Source of the DNA: Hemerocallis citrina
Lineage: Eukaryota; Streptophyta; Magnoliopsida; Asparagales; Asphodelaceae
Reading direction: 5' to 3'
Assembly (NCBI GenBank): GCA_017893485.1
Contig: CM030364.1
Coordinates: 245,223,818 to 245,287,817, forward strand
DNA length: 64,000 bases
Part shown: positions 1 to 10,805 of the stretch, piece by piece
Numbering within the stretch: the first letter of the stretch is position 1
Layout: each line of letters begins with the position of its first letter
The notes under the pieces: model-generated
What the model saw: the letters and a program-made list of their open reading frames with translations, nothing else
The model's database searches: none
What the model was told of the DNA's origin: nothing
Program-made: the position numbers and the translations under genes

Positions 1-295
1 TGGTCATGTATAATTATCGTCGGTTGAATAAATTGACGTACCCACAGTTTTGTATGCAGGACAAATGGCATGAAAAAGATTAAAGAAGAACAAATGCTTA
101 AAGATTACTCAATGTTGTTGTACATTTGTTTCATTGTTGTAAATTTTACTTCCGCTGTGCAATGTGAATGTAATAATGATGTAAACTCTTATGTAAAGTG
201 AAAAGTTTGATTTCCTTGTAAAATTGTACTAAAAGAAGCGGAAAGATCCTGTAGAACATCTCGAATTCAGTGTATTTAGGATTCGGGGCGTTACA
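1..295 (+). mobile_element. Ty3/gypsy LTR fragment (family A), 3' end
   Basis: The last bases, ending cggggcgttaca at 295, are the reverse complement of the beginning of the family A LTRs at 24255 and 36276, and the homology runs back to the window edge. The LTR is cut by the window start. Plus orientation follows from the copy at 28728, whose primer-binding site shows that copies beginning TGTA...CCCCG at their lower coordinate lie on the minus strand. No tRNA-Met primer-binding site follows position 295, so this is a 3' or solo LTR. Only LTR-type homology is seen; the reading frame at 146-406 is not a gene. Confidence 0.75.
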
Positions 296-1150
296 AAACC
301 ATAGCAGGACAGGTAAGCTAACTAGCAACCTAAAATAACTTGGCAAATATGCAACATTAATTTCTTTACTACAAGAGAAAATACTATCGTGAAATTTTCC
401 CTTCACTGGTTATTAGAAACCATGGATAACATAACATATAAGAACTTTTAGTGTATGTTTGGATATATAGGATTGGGATGACTGGAGTTTACCAGTGAAG
501 GGTGCAAACTCTCCACTCAAGAAAGACACCTAAAGTAAATTTGTTGTTTATCCATTTTTTTAATAAAGGTGCAATGGGGAGACAAAAGTGGAGATAAAAG
601 AAATGATTAACTTGGTTTAGAGTTTTGAGAACTTCATGTATTTCATTTTGGTTGAAATAATAATAAGAGGTATTTCAATTACAAACTGAGTCTCAAACAA
701 ACAAATGTTTAGATTATTGGTATTGTAGATACCTTCACACCTGCACTTGCATTACCATTGTATTTAGACATGCTCGTAGTGGTTATGGGATTAGAGTAAG
801 CTCTATAAAATCTATATGATAATGTCCTTGCATAACTATTACAAGCATCTAAAAGTGATGCTGAAGTTAAAAAAAACTTTATACAGTGTTTCTAACAAAC
901 TATATGCATTCCAGGTAAGTTAAAGCTAATGATCAAGAAGGCAATGGTTGAGCTTAAAGGTAGATATACTGCTTTCTCATATAATATGTTTGCTACTTCA
1001 ATTAATTTGCTGGACCTCCAAAACTATTTTATATAATCAAACCAGGTGCACCGTTCCGAAGACGTGCCGTAGGCACGTGTCAACGGGCAAACCTAGTCAT
1101 ACCATAAAATTTAATATCGGTCTATTGATTTAAATGTTATTGTTGTGTAG
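296..1150. other. No recognisable gene; upstream flank of PMD pseudogene
   Basis: This AT-rich stretch contains no convincing coding region. A possible splice acceptor (tgtgtag) lies at its right edge and begins the first recognisable PMD exon at 1151. No palindrome array like that at 3366-3740 is present on this side. Confidence 0.5.
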
Positions 1151-3082
1151 GTCCCAACTAACCCAAATGAGGCAGGCCCTTCTTCTTCAGCCCCTTCTTC
1201 ATCATCTTATATTCCTCCTGGAGGTCCAGATCCCCTCGACCCTACACTCCTTACTCTCCAATCGCATCACTGTTTGAAGGATGTGTGAGAAGGTGAATCT
1301 AAGGAATGAACATTTAGGGGGGTCATCCACTTCCTATGCACCCATGGATTCATGAGATTCTACGGGAGTGTCGGTTATATGGTATTGGATTGATGAGCTA
1401 CATCAAATGTGATCGGCCTCTTCTTACAGCACTTCTTGAGATATGGCGGCCTGAAACACATACTTTTCACCTGCCAGTTGGGGAGATGACCGTAACACTG
1501 CAGGATGTCTCCATACTCACCGATCTTCCAGTTGATGGGCAGGCAGTGACTGGTAAAATGGACTTCGAGCCGGTATATCTAGTGGAACAATACCTTGGTG
1601 TCGAAGTGGAAACTGGTGCAGTAAATGGAAAATTTATTCGATTGAAGTGGTTGATGGACACTTTCAAGAATCGATTGAATGAAGATTCCACTGAGGCGGA
1701 GGTGGAGTGCTACTGCAGGGCTTACATCCTTACACTATTTGGCGGCGTGATGTTCCCAAATTCGACTGGTCATTCGGTCTCCTTGATGTACCTGCCATTG
1801 ATTACCGATCTGCGAACAGTCGGACAGTACAATTGGTAGTGCCGCATTGTCGTCCCTGTACCGGAGTTTGTGTAACTGTAGTCTTGGTTCGATGCAGATG
1901 AATGGACCAATGATCTTACTACAAGTCTGGAGTTGGAAGCGTATTCATGTGGGTCGGCCTGTAGTGCGGAGGTAATCACCCAATTGGATCCATCTCCCCG
2001 GGGACCAGCACATGTTACCTCCACTCGATGTTTACTGGTCCGGCAATCTCACATGGACGGCCAACCCTAACATATGTCTAACGTACTTCCGTGATGAATT
2101 GGATAGGTTGGTAGATGATTGCATCGTGTTGCTCAACTACCGCCTATTTACTTGTATAGGCGCGATCTGTGGTTGACAAAGGCACCACTAATCAACTTTA
2201 GCACAGTTGATTTCTACTACGCTAATAGAGTGCTACGTCACTTTGGTCTCCTTCAAATGATTCCTATTGCCGAACCGTTCAATGCCGATATGTATTCTAT
2301 TACTGGAATGGGTCGACGACACAGACACAATTGGTCTGCATGCTTTGCTACATATGTTTAGAGATGGAATCAGCACCGGTTCGACAAAATCATTGGTGAC
2401 ATTCCTCCGTTTGACGGATCGGTGCATGCAACTTACCTGGCCTGGTACGAGAGGATGACTAGACGGTATATCTCTCCGGCAGTGCACACTCCAGCTGGTG
2501 TGGTAGTCCCGATTCATCGACCAGTAGCCAAACCAACAGATGAACATTCGATGAATTTGCTATGTTCAAACCGAAGGCATCAGCTCTTCGTACAATTGTA
2601 AGTTTTTAAGTATTTTTAAAAGTTTTTCTAAGATTTTGGTTTTTATATATACATGCACTGTATTTAATATTTCAACTTCTCATATTTTGTAGATGAGCCA
2701 GACTTGGACTATGGCTAAAAAATGTGCTTCTGTGTTGAGGAGCAACGTCGCGGAACCGGTGAAGGACTTTGAATGTGAGATGATGACGTCGTGTCGTGCA
2801 CAAGCTGATGTTGTGAACGAGGGAGCAACCTTAGATGCTATACTAACTACTCCTGCACATCGTGCATGTGGTGTTCATAGGAAGAAAGTTATCCATAGAA
2901 CCCCACCTTGTCCTAGAAACGATTCCGAAGAAGAAGATGAAGAGGCTGAGATACAAGAAAACATTGAGGGGACACAACAACAAGAAGAGGATCTGATTCC
3001 AATGTCCGGTGTCACACAGACCACTCCACAACGTGGTAAAAGGCAAAGGAGACCCCCTGCTTTCTTCACACCCGATCCGTGA
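1151..3082 (+). pseudogene. Plant mobile domain (PMD / aminotransferase-like) gene, copy 1, broken
   Basis: PMD proteins include Arabidopsis MAIN and MAIL1 and many transposon-borne relatives. A readable exon starts after an acceptor at 1150 (PNEAGPSSS..., DPLDPTLL) but meets stops near 1290 and 1305. The core frame 1336-1839 (167 codons) carries the PMD signature, including THTFHLPVGEMTVTLQD and LTDLPVDG, and ends at a frameshift after QYNW. Homology continues in other frames (LSSLYRSLCNCS near 1845, YFRDELDRLVDD near 2080, IIGDIPPFDGSVHATYLAWY near 2375-2450), broken by more shifts and stops. A donor near 2598 and an acceptor at 2692 flank a short intron. The last exon, 2693-3082 (130 codons with stop), encodes an acidic tail (EEEDEEAEIQE) and then GKRQRRPPAFFTPDP. 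Transposon origin is inferred from the surroundings and from two further copies near 48.5-54.1 kb. Confidence 0.8.
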
Positions 3083-3533
3083 AGCTTTTTTTGTATGTCG
3101 TAAATTTTTATAAATTTGGAATGTATGAAGCAATGCAAGTTCGTATAGGGTGTATGTGTGTGATTGTTTCATTGTTTCAAAGTTTTGAATGATTGTGCTT
3201 TTGTGTTATGTATGAGTGTGAATGTTTGAGAATTGGTGAAGTTGGTTGGGAATGTTGCGAGTTGAGAATTGGTGAAGTGGATTATGGTAAAATTGATTGA
3301 CTGAATGGTTGAAGAGTATTGTATACAGGGCCAACTGTGAAATGGATTATAAAAGTATTTTTTAAGCCTAGACTCGCTTTCTCAGAAACCGAGTCTAGTA
3401 TTGAGCTCCTCGCTTTCTGAGAAAGAGAGTGTTGAGCCTGTATGCATTTTACCAGCGCACCCAAGACTCGCTTTCTGAGAAAGCGAGTGTAGGTCAAATC
3501 TCTCGCTTTCTCGGAAAGCGACTGTGGAGTAAT

Positions 3534-3570
3534 TAGTTTTCCAGAGATCAGCTTGATCTCTGGAAAACTA
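3534..3570. repeat. Perfect 17-bp stem, 3-base loop
   Basis: The arms 3534-3550 (tagttttccagagatca) and 3554-3570 are exact reverse complements around the loop gct. It sits inside palindrome array 1 but has a different sequence from the surrounding actcgcttt units. No T-run follows, so nothing suggests a terminator. Confidence 0.85.
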
Positions 3571-3601
3571 TCTAAAACCAAACCCAATCGACACTTGCGT
3601 T

Positions 3602-3729
3602 CCGAAAAGCGATTTTGGGTAAAACCCCATCGCTTTTTCAGAAAGCGAGTCTAGTCTATCGAAAACCAAAGCCTCACACTCGCTTTAGGAAAAAAGAGAT
3701 GGGAGTTTTACCCAAAATCGCTTTTTCGG
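3602..3729. repeat. Long foldback made from array 1 palindromes
   Basis: The left arm 3602-3650 is nearly the reverse complement of 3678-3729, with a loop of about 27 bases. The inner segment gcgattttgggtaaaac pairs without a mismatch, and the arms start with ccgaaaa and end with aaagcgagt. Each arm itself contains two of the short palindromes. The size resembles a plant small-RNA hairpin precursor, but transcription cannot be seen from sequence, so no RNA gene is claimed. Confidence 0.7.
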
Positions 3730-3837
3730 AAAGTGAGTAGGGCGTTTTTAAAATTTTTTGAAAAAAGTATGGTAGTTTGGGAAAAACTTTCAAAAGTGGG
3801 ACAGTTTGGGAAAAAATTCCCCCTTCATCCCTACCTC

Positions 3838-6643
3838 GAAACCTCCTTCCTCTTCCTCTGGCCGCAAACCCATCCCGCTTCCGAACTCCCGCCTGCATAC
3901 CTCATCGGCTCCTCGTCATCCCGTCCTCCTCCTCCTCCCGCCTTCGCCCCTTCATCATCCCGTCGAGCCTCACCTTCATCATGTCCCCGTCTTCATTCAC
4001 CTCGTCATCAACCTCCCACCACCGCCTCAAACCATCTACCAACATCCCGCAACCCACCTTCGTCGCTCCATCGCCAGACACCTACCTTGTCATTGCCAGT
4101 CACCTACCTTGTCAACACCCTACCGCCCCATCATCTTCCCATTGCTCCCCCCCTCCTCTGTTTCGAAACACGAAAAAGAGCACCAACCCACTTGCCGCCC
4201 TACCGTTGTTGTGCTCCATCCGCAACCATCCCCTCTTCTTGCCATCGCCTCCGCCCTATCTCCCCAGTCGCACCCATCAGCACCACCTTCAACCGCTGCA
4301 GCCACCTATCATCGGAGCCACCTTTCCCTACATCTCCATCTCCATTGTCGAACCCAACATCACACCCAACCTCGACCGCCACACTCGCCCTTGCAGTCAC
4401 CGTGCTCTCCATCGTCCACCACAGCCACCCCACCGTCGAAGTCTCTGAGCATCGAACCCCACTTACCTCCCATTACCGATCGTGCTCTTCTGTTCTATGT
4501 TGAAGATCAGTTGTATGCTGTTAGATCCAAGGGATGCTGTTTGGTTCTCTAATCATGATTATATTAATCTTTTGATCTTGGCCCTTAATCATGTGGAGAT
4601 TGCTGGATCTCGACCGTCGATCGATTGATCTGGAATCTTGATCTCGGTAATTGATCTCGGCAGTTGGTTGCTTGATCTTGCACTTGATCGCCGATCGTCA
4701 TCGAGATTCGTACCCGATCGTGATCGTCACATCGATGTTTGCTGGGTTTGCGATCGTCGCCATTGTCTTTGGGATTCTCATCCCGTTATTCTAATATATT
4801 CAGATCTAACGTTATCCATAAGATAAGTCACCGTCCTCTTGAATTGCTAATTGTATCAAATTCAAGTTTTGTTAAAACTCTTGCAAGTAGATCTCTTTGT
4901 TATCGTAATATCCATTGTTCATATCTTCATTGGGTCTATTGAGGGTTTACACGAGCTAACCCCAATATTTTTGACATCGTGCCACTTTTTACTCTAAAGT
5001 TTGGATCTTTCATTAGTGCATATAGAATTAATAATAGGGTTATTCATATAATCGTCACACAAATAAATTATTGTAGAGACAATTGCTAGGTTGTATATTA
5101 TTTGATCGATTGATGATTGATTAATTGATGTATGAGCGTGTTCTAATTTTATTTATAATGTTTTGACACTCATCATGTTGATTACACAATTTATTGACTA
5201 ATAGAATTGATACCCATTATGTTAAATTAAATTATTTTCATGAAAATACCTTAAAATTAAACTTGTATATTGCTTGCTTACCTGTACATTGACTGCTATT
5301 TTTGAACCAGTAAATAATCTTAAAATGAATTACTTTCTGAATATGAATTGTAGCTTTATCTTTCTAGTTTCCAGAACATATTGAATTTAAAAATTCTGAG
5401 TTTTGTAGCAAAAGTTATTCCCATTTTACTACGTCTTTGTTTTTATTTCCATAATTATACTTTTCAGATTTTCTTGAATTAATTATTCCTATATCGTAGT
5501 ATTGCATAAATTAATGTATGTGTGTTGCATTGTATAATCCTAGTATCCTATTATCATCATTTTCATTGTCCTATTCAAGTTATCGTCCTATTGTTCCCCT
5601 ATTGTTACTATTGTTCGTCTAATGTCTCTAGATTGCATATTGTATTGCATTGTTGCATCGATAAAAATTGTTAACAAGCCGGGGTTTAAGGGTTGACCTA
5701 AGTAGTGGACAATATAGAGACTGTACTCGGAAGGGAACTCGTGGTTTCCCTACAATTACTGAATGACCGAATGACTGAATGTCTGAATAACTGGACAATT
5801 GTATAGTGTTCCATGGATACCGATACTGAATAACTGAATACTGAAAAGAATCGTTCATACCTTTTCCCGAGTACATGAACTATAGAGCTCACTACTAAGT
5901 GTAAACGTAACTTGTTTGTATGTGGCAACCATGTGGTAAAAATTTGGGACGCATGAAGTGCTACAATAGTTAGGTTTAAAATGATTAATAGACTTAAGAA
6001 TTGACACAACATTGACACTGCATATTGTTCATCATTGTTCCTATTAATAGCGAATATTGGCTAAGTGTTACCGCTATTGATCATTGATTATCATTACCGA
6101 ATATTGCATCAATGTTTATAGCCACTGTATCGATTACCGTGATATTGATTATTGATTATCTTGCCATGTTATTGATTCCTATTGATCCATTGATTCATTG
6201 CTATACCGTTATTCCTTTGTTCTCTGCTTTCTCTACTTGCTGTCCATGACTTGTTCTAAGGACAATTTTTCTCCTTTTTTTACATGAAGTGTTTACAGGT
6301 GTTGATGGAGAATTGCCTGCTGGAATTGGAGAACAGAGATTCTGAAGATTTAATGCTTTCTAGTTGCTTATTGTATTATTGAACTATTGTTATTTCATTG
6401 TATTGGGCTTATGTCCCGAATATTGCTATTTGTTCCCAAACGTTGGATTATTATTGTATTTGGATATTTATATTGCTTTATTCCAATTATTATTGTTCTT
6501 GAGATTATTATTGCCTGCGCAATTATTCTGTATTGTTTATATTGTTGAGTAGATCGAATAAACAGCTTATGGGTGACGTTAGTCATTCGCTGGGCCAATG
6601 TCACGTACTCGTATTCCGTATTTTTAGGAAGCGGGGCGTAATA
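3838..6643 (+). mobile_element. Ty3/gypsy LTR (family B, left copy), R-U5 portion
   Basis: From about 4303 this aligns closely with 10806-13171 and more loosely with 7353-10805 and 49620-53084. It ends gcggggcgtaata at 6643, where other copies end gcggggcgtgaca, and is followed by a primer-binding site, so it is a 5' LTR. The left part (3838-4500) is a C-rich leader open in three frames and resembles untranslated leader, not protein. The U3 half present in the copies at 7353 and 49620 is not found here, so the true left edge is unclear. Confidence 0.65.
5758..5845 (+). repeat. Short minisatellite (actgaatg-type units) in family B LTR
   Basis: Units of about 8 bases of the type ctgaatga / ctgaataa repeat at 5758-5793 and again at 5824-5845. 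A related, differently sized array sits at the same place in the copy at 12269-12370. Confidence 0.7.
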
Positions 6644-7352
6644 AGATTTTTAGTGGTATCAGAGTCTGGGTTTGGATAATATATCAGTCAAACGTGACTA
6701 ACGAAAGTAAGTTTGGATTTGATTGATATATTAACCAGATTTGGGTTTTAACCGGTTTAACTCAACAGTATGAGCAATACAGTGATCGCATGAACAATTG
6801 ATAACCAACAATCTAGAAACTAGCCTATTTTGATTCTTCTTTAATCCCTTCACATTTAGTTTCTTCATCTCTTGTTATCTTTTGTCCCCTCCATTCATTG
6901 ATTTCTTGTTAGGTATAATTTTATTCTTTTGTACCCATATTCTATTGATTCCGGTACTATCCTTTCTTTTCTTTCTGCTTGCTTCGTTGATCGGCATCGC
7001 TTGATCTACTATGACATGTCTACAGCTTGGAACTTCACCATCAGAGTTGCGCAATGGAAGCGTGTGGGTCCATAACCCACAGGTCCTACGATTCTCTTGT
7101 TATTCCTCCCTCCTTGCATTGTTTACTCCCTTGTTCATTCATTGCATTGTCATCATATATTGAATCTCTATTTAACATCTTCCTAGATCACTCCATTCAT
7201 ATCCATGATCCATCTTATTCTGGTGCTGCCACCATTTTGTTTTTTTGCCTGTAATTGTCTGTTTTGTTATTACATCGGTTTGCTTTTGTTTTGTCCTATG
7301 TACCGCCTGAGCAAATTTCGAGGACGAAATTTTGTTGTAAGGTGGGTAGGAT
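6644..7352 (+). mobile_element. Internal remnant of a gypsy element: primer site to polypurine tract
   Basis: Only about 0.7 kb lies between the left LTR end and the next LTR start, far less than an intact gypsy interior. It begins with a tRNA-Met primer site. At 7311-7340 it keeps a short in-frame peptide, ANFEDEILL then stop, like the final residues of plant gypsy polyproteins. A purine-rich tract (aaggtgggtagga, 7339-7351) follows and abuts the LTR at 7353. Gag, protease, reverse transcriptase and integrase are missing. Because the two flanking LTRs are from diverged subfamilies, the remnant may join two different elements. Confidence 0.7.
6654..6670 (+). promoter_or_regulatory. Primer-binding site, initiator tRNA-Met type
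   Basis: tggtatcagagtctggg begins 10 bases after the LTR end. TGGTATCAGAGC is the usual complement of the initiator tRNA-Met 3' end in plant LTR elements, and 11 of the first 11 bases match. Confidence 0.85.
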
Positions 7353-10300
7353 TGTAACCCCCATTTTCCCGCAAATACGTATTTTCTGAATATTTTCTGT
7401 ATTTCGATATGTATAAATTCATTATTTGATAAATTATTTTGGATTTTATATTAAAGTATTTTTCTATCGATAATTATATTTATTTCGAATAATTTTGTAT
7501 TTTAATCTACTTCTATGACTTATTGATCGACTATTTATAATTGAGCTCGAAAACAAATATATTATTATTATTGGACTATTTTAATAATGTTGTTAAACTT
7601 GGATACTATTTTGTAATGTAATTTTATTACTATTATGATTATAACTATTAATTTTTATTTCTTGATTATCTGTTTAAAGTTCATTTGACGAACTATTTTA
7701 TTATTGTACTAGATCTGGTTTTATTGTCGAATTTCCAATTTATTTTCAAGCCCAGTTTATACTGTTTTCATTTGTATTATTTATCTATTTATTTGGATTT
7801 CAATTTTTGTTCATGAAGTTCCTCGTTCTTTTGATTGAGCTTTTATTGTCGATCCTATTGTTCTCTTATTTATTGTGGTTGCTTCTATTTGAACCCGATT
7901 GATTTGGGTCTATCTCTTATTGAACCCTAAAACCCAATTTGATTTGTTCTTGACCCAAAACCACTTTTATTGGACCCTAATTCACCAACCCAGTGCCCTA
8001 ATTGTACCCTATAAATATAACCATAATGCAAACCCTAATTTTTGGCACACTAGCCGTCTATTCTCTCTCCTCAAGTTTCTCTCTCCTCTCTCCTCTTTCT
8101 CTCTCCCCAAACCGAACCCACTTCCTGTTCATCTTCCTGACCTTCTCCCACCACTCCGGCGACCCCCTCCGGTGAGCCCCCATGTCCTCCTCCTCTCCCG
8201 TCGACCCCCCGACCTCCGGCGTCGCCTGAGAGCCACCAGCGCCGCCACACAGCAAACCAAAACCCCGACCTCCCTTTTCCTCTTCCGATCATCAAAAGCT
8301 AGCAAACCTAATCTCGACTGCCCAGCACGCCGCCGTTCCGCTCGTCATCGTGCCATTCGCCGCCTGATGCCGCGCCGCCATTGGCCAGATCCCGACCACC
8401 CCCTTGCCCTTTTGTTGTTGCTGCTGCCATTGTTGGGTCTCTTTGTGCACTGTTGTTGCTGAGTTCTCCTTGTGTGTGCATGTACATTGTACGTATTATT
8501 GGGGATTGTGCTAGTTCGTGAGTTCGTTGCTTCGGGATCCTTATCCCGTTATTCTTGATATTCAACTTAATCATCTAACAGGCAAGTCACTGTCCTCTTG
8601 AATTGCTAATTGTATCAAATTCAAGTGTTATTGAAATTCTTGCAAGTAGATCTCTTTGTTATCGTATTATCCTTTGTTATCTCTTTCGTTGGGTCTATTG
8701 AGGGTTTACACGAGCTAACCCAAATATTCTTGACATCGTGCCACTTTTGACTCTAAGTTTGGATCTTTCATGAATGCATATAGAATTGATAATAGGGTTA
8801 TTTACACAAGTCACAATACAAATAAATTATTGTAAAGACAATCGTTAGGTTGTATATCGTTTGATCGTTTGATGATTGATTGATGTTAGACTTGTATGTG
8901 TGTGTTCTAAATTTTATTTATCATGTTTTGACACCCATCCTGCTGATTATACAATTTATTGCCTAAAGAATCGATACCCAACATGTTTAATTAATTTATT
9001 TTCAAGAAAAATATCCTAAGAACTGTACATGCTTGCTGACCTGAACTTGATCGCTGTTTTCGAACCAGTAAATGACCTTAAAATGAAATACTTTCTGAAT
9101 ATGAAATGTAGCCCCAAGTATCTAGTTACCAATAACATTCATAATTTTCGAATTCCGGGTTCTGTAACAAAAGTTATGCTCGTTTTACTACAACTGTGTT
9201 TTTAAATTCCAGATTTTCAGATTCTCGTACCTTTCATATTCAAACAGTAAAAAGACTGATCAAATGATAAAACTTTGCTATGAAAATTTCCAGATTGTTG
9301 CTTAACATGTTTAGGAGTCAAGAAAATATTTTTATTGAATTTTATACTGAGTTTTTGCTGATTCTAAGATTAAAATAACAAGATGTCAGATTTCTGCATG
9401 AACATAAAACCTGAAAAGAAACATGTGTTTGACCTAGCTACTGTTGTCGGAATTTGAACTTTAAGTATGCGTTGGAACCGTATGGAAGTCTAGTTTCCAG
9501 CTTTTCTGACGGATTCAACTTTCAATTTCTGAGTCAGCGGAAAACTGCATTTTTATACAGGTTGCGCTTGCTGTCCAAAATTTTAGATACCCCTTTTTAA
9601 TGAATTAATAATTCCTATGTTGTACTATTGCGTGAATTAATGAATGTATGTTGCATTGCATGTTCCCAATGAGTTATTGTCACTATTCTAACCGTCCTAT
9701 CCATGTTATTAACCTATTGTTTCCCTATTAATACTATCGTTCACCGAATTGTCCATTAATTGCATATTATATTGTTGCATTGATAAATAATTAACAAGCC
9801 GGAATTTAAGGGATTGACTGGAGTAGTTGATGACATAGTGATTGTACACTGAAGTGTGGGCCTTGTTTCCCAAAATATTGTGTGTTGGCAAAAGTTATTG
9901 TTATCGGTTTATTGTTGGACTACTGACACAGTATCCCCAACTGACCGTGTATTGTTTTTATTGAGCCAACCAGTGTGCACCAATGCTGCAAATACCGTTA
10001 TCATGCCGTGTACATGATCTATAGAATCTTCCACTTAAGTCTAAAATGAAATTGATTGTATGCATCGAACTTGTGGTACAACACACATGGGACACAGTAG
10101 TACGTGCATTAGTTAAGAGTTAAAATGATTAATAGACCTAAGGATTGACACATCACCAACATTGTATATTGTTCATCATTGTTCTTATTGATATCGAATA
10201 TTGGCTAAGTGTTATTAATATTGATCATTGATTATTGTTACCGATTATTGAACCATTGTTTATAGCCAATTGCATCGATTATCATGATTTTTGTCCCCTT

Positions 10301-10805
10301 TTATTGATTCTTATTGATCCATTGATTCATTGTTATACCGCTATTCTATTGTTCCCTGTTTTCTCTACTTACTGTCCATGACTTGCTCTACGGACAATTT
10401 TTCTCCTCTTTTTAGATAAAGTGCTTACAGGTTGATGGAAAATTACCTGATGGATGGGAGAACAACATTGGTGAAGAAATTGATTGCATCGCCGCTTAAT
10501 AAATATTTGTTGCTTTGCTATGAAGACTTAATTATTGGATTATTGTTATTTCATTGTATTGGGCTTATGACCCGAATATTATTATTTGTTTCCAGACGTT
10601 GGATTATTATTATTGTATTTGGATATTTATATTGCTTTATTCCAAGTACTTTTGTTCATGAGATCATTATTATTGCCTGCGCAATTGTTCTGTATTGTTT
10701 ATATTGTTGAGTGGATCGGATAAACAGTTTATGAGTGACGTTAGTCATTCGTTGGGCCAATGTCACATACTCGAATTTCGTATTTTTGGGAAGCGGGGCG
10801 TGACA
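7353..10805 (+). mobile_element. Full-length Ty3/gypsy LTR (family B), 3' LTR
   Basis: The 3453-bp LTR starts tgtaacccccatttt directly after a polypurine tract and ends ggaagcggggcgtgaca. It is homologous throughout to the solo LTR at 49620-53084. A TATA box (tataaata, 8010-8017) precedes a pyrimidine-rich leader (8060-8110) and a C-rich stretch. The 5 bases after it are gccgc; no matching duplication is seen at the left of the cluster. The right flank is the middle of another family B LTR, so this element was probably inserted in one. The open frame 7899-8462 is LTR leader, not a gene. Confidence 0.85.
8010..8017 (+). promoter_or_regulatory. TATA box of family B LTR promoter
   Basis: tataaata lies about 650 bp into the LTR, just before the pyrimidine-rich leader. 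The homologous position in the copy at 49620 also has tataaata (50264-50271), which supports a conserved Pol II promoter and puts the R start shortly downstream. Confidence 0.65.

Larger units (their letters stand above)
3366..3740. repeat. Array 1: about eight ~23-27-bp palindromes with CTCG/CGAG caps
   Basis: Imperfect palindromes lie at 3370-3396, 3407-3432, 3466-3488, 3501-3523, 3592-3614, 3629-3652, 3677-3701 and 3716-3740. The best, 3466-3488, has perfect 11-base arms (actcgctttct / agaaagcgagt) around a single central base. Spacing is irregular, 14 to about 70 bases. Units share actcgcttt...aaagcgagt and differ mainly at the centre. The array starts about 280 bases after the PMD pseudogene stop and ends just before an AT-rich stretch that leads into the C-rich LTR leader. 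It contains no coding frame. I do not recognise the family. Confidence 0.8.

Noticed and set aside
3366..3740. CRISPR-like array
   Set aside because: The units are palindromes with irregular spacers of 14 to 70 bases, sequence varies between units, no cas genes exist, and the DNA is plant nuclear.
3733..4552. Three overlapping Pro/Ser/His-rich reading frames of 223-256 codons
   Set aside because: All three frames of the same C-rich stretch are open, which reflects base composition. The region aligns with LTR leader sequence at 10806, and no domain is seen.
7899..8462. 187-codon reading frame
   Set aside because: It spans the TATA box and C-rich leader of an LTR and has no protein resemblance.
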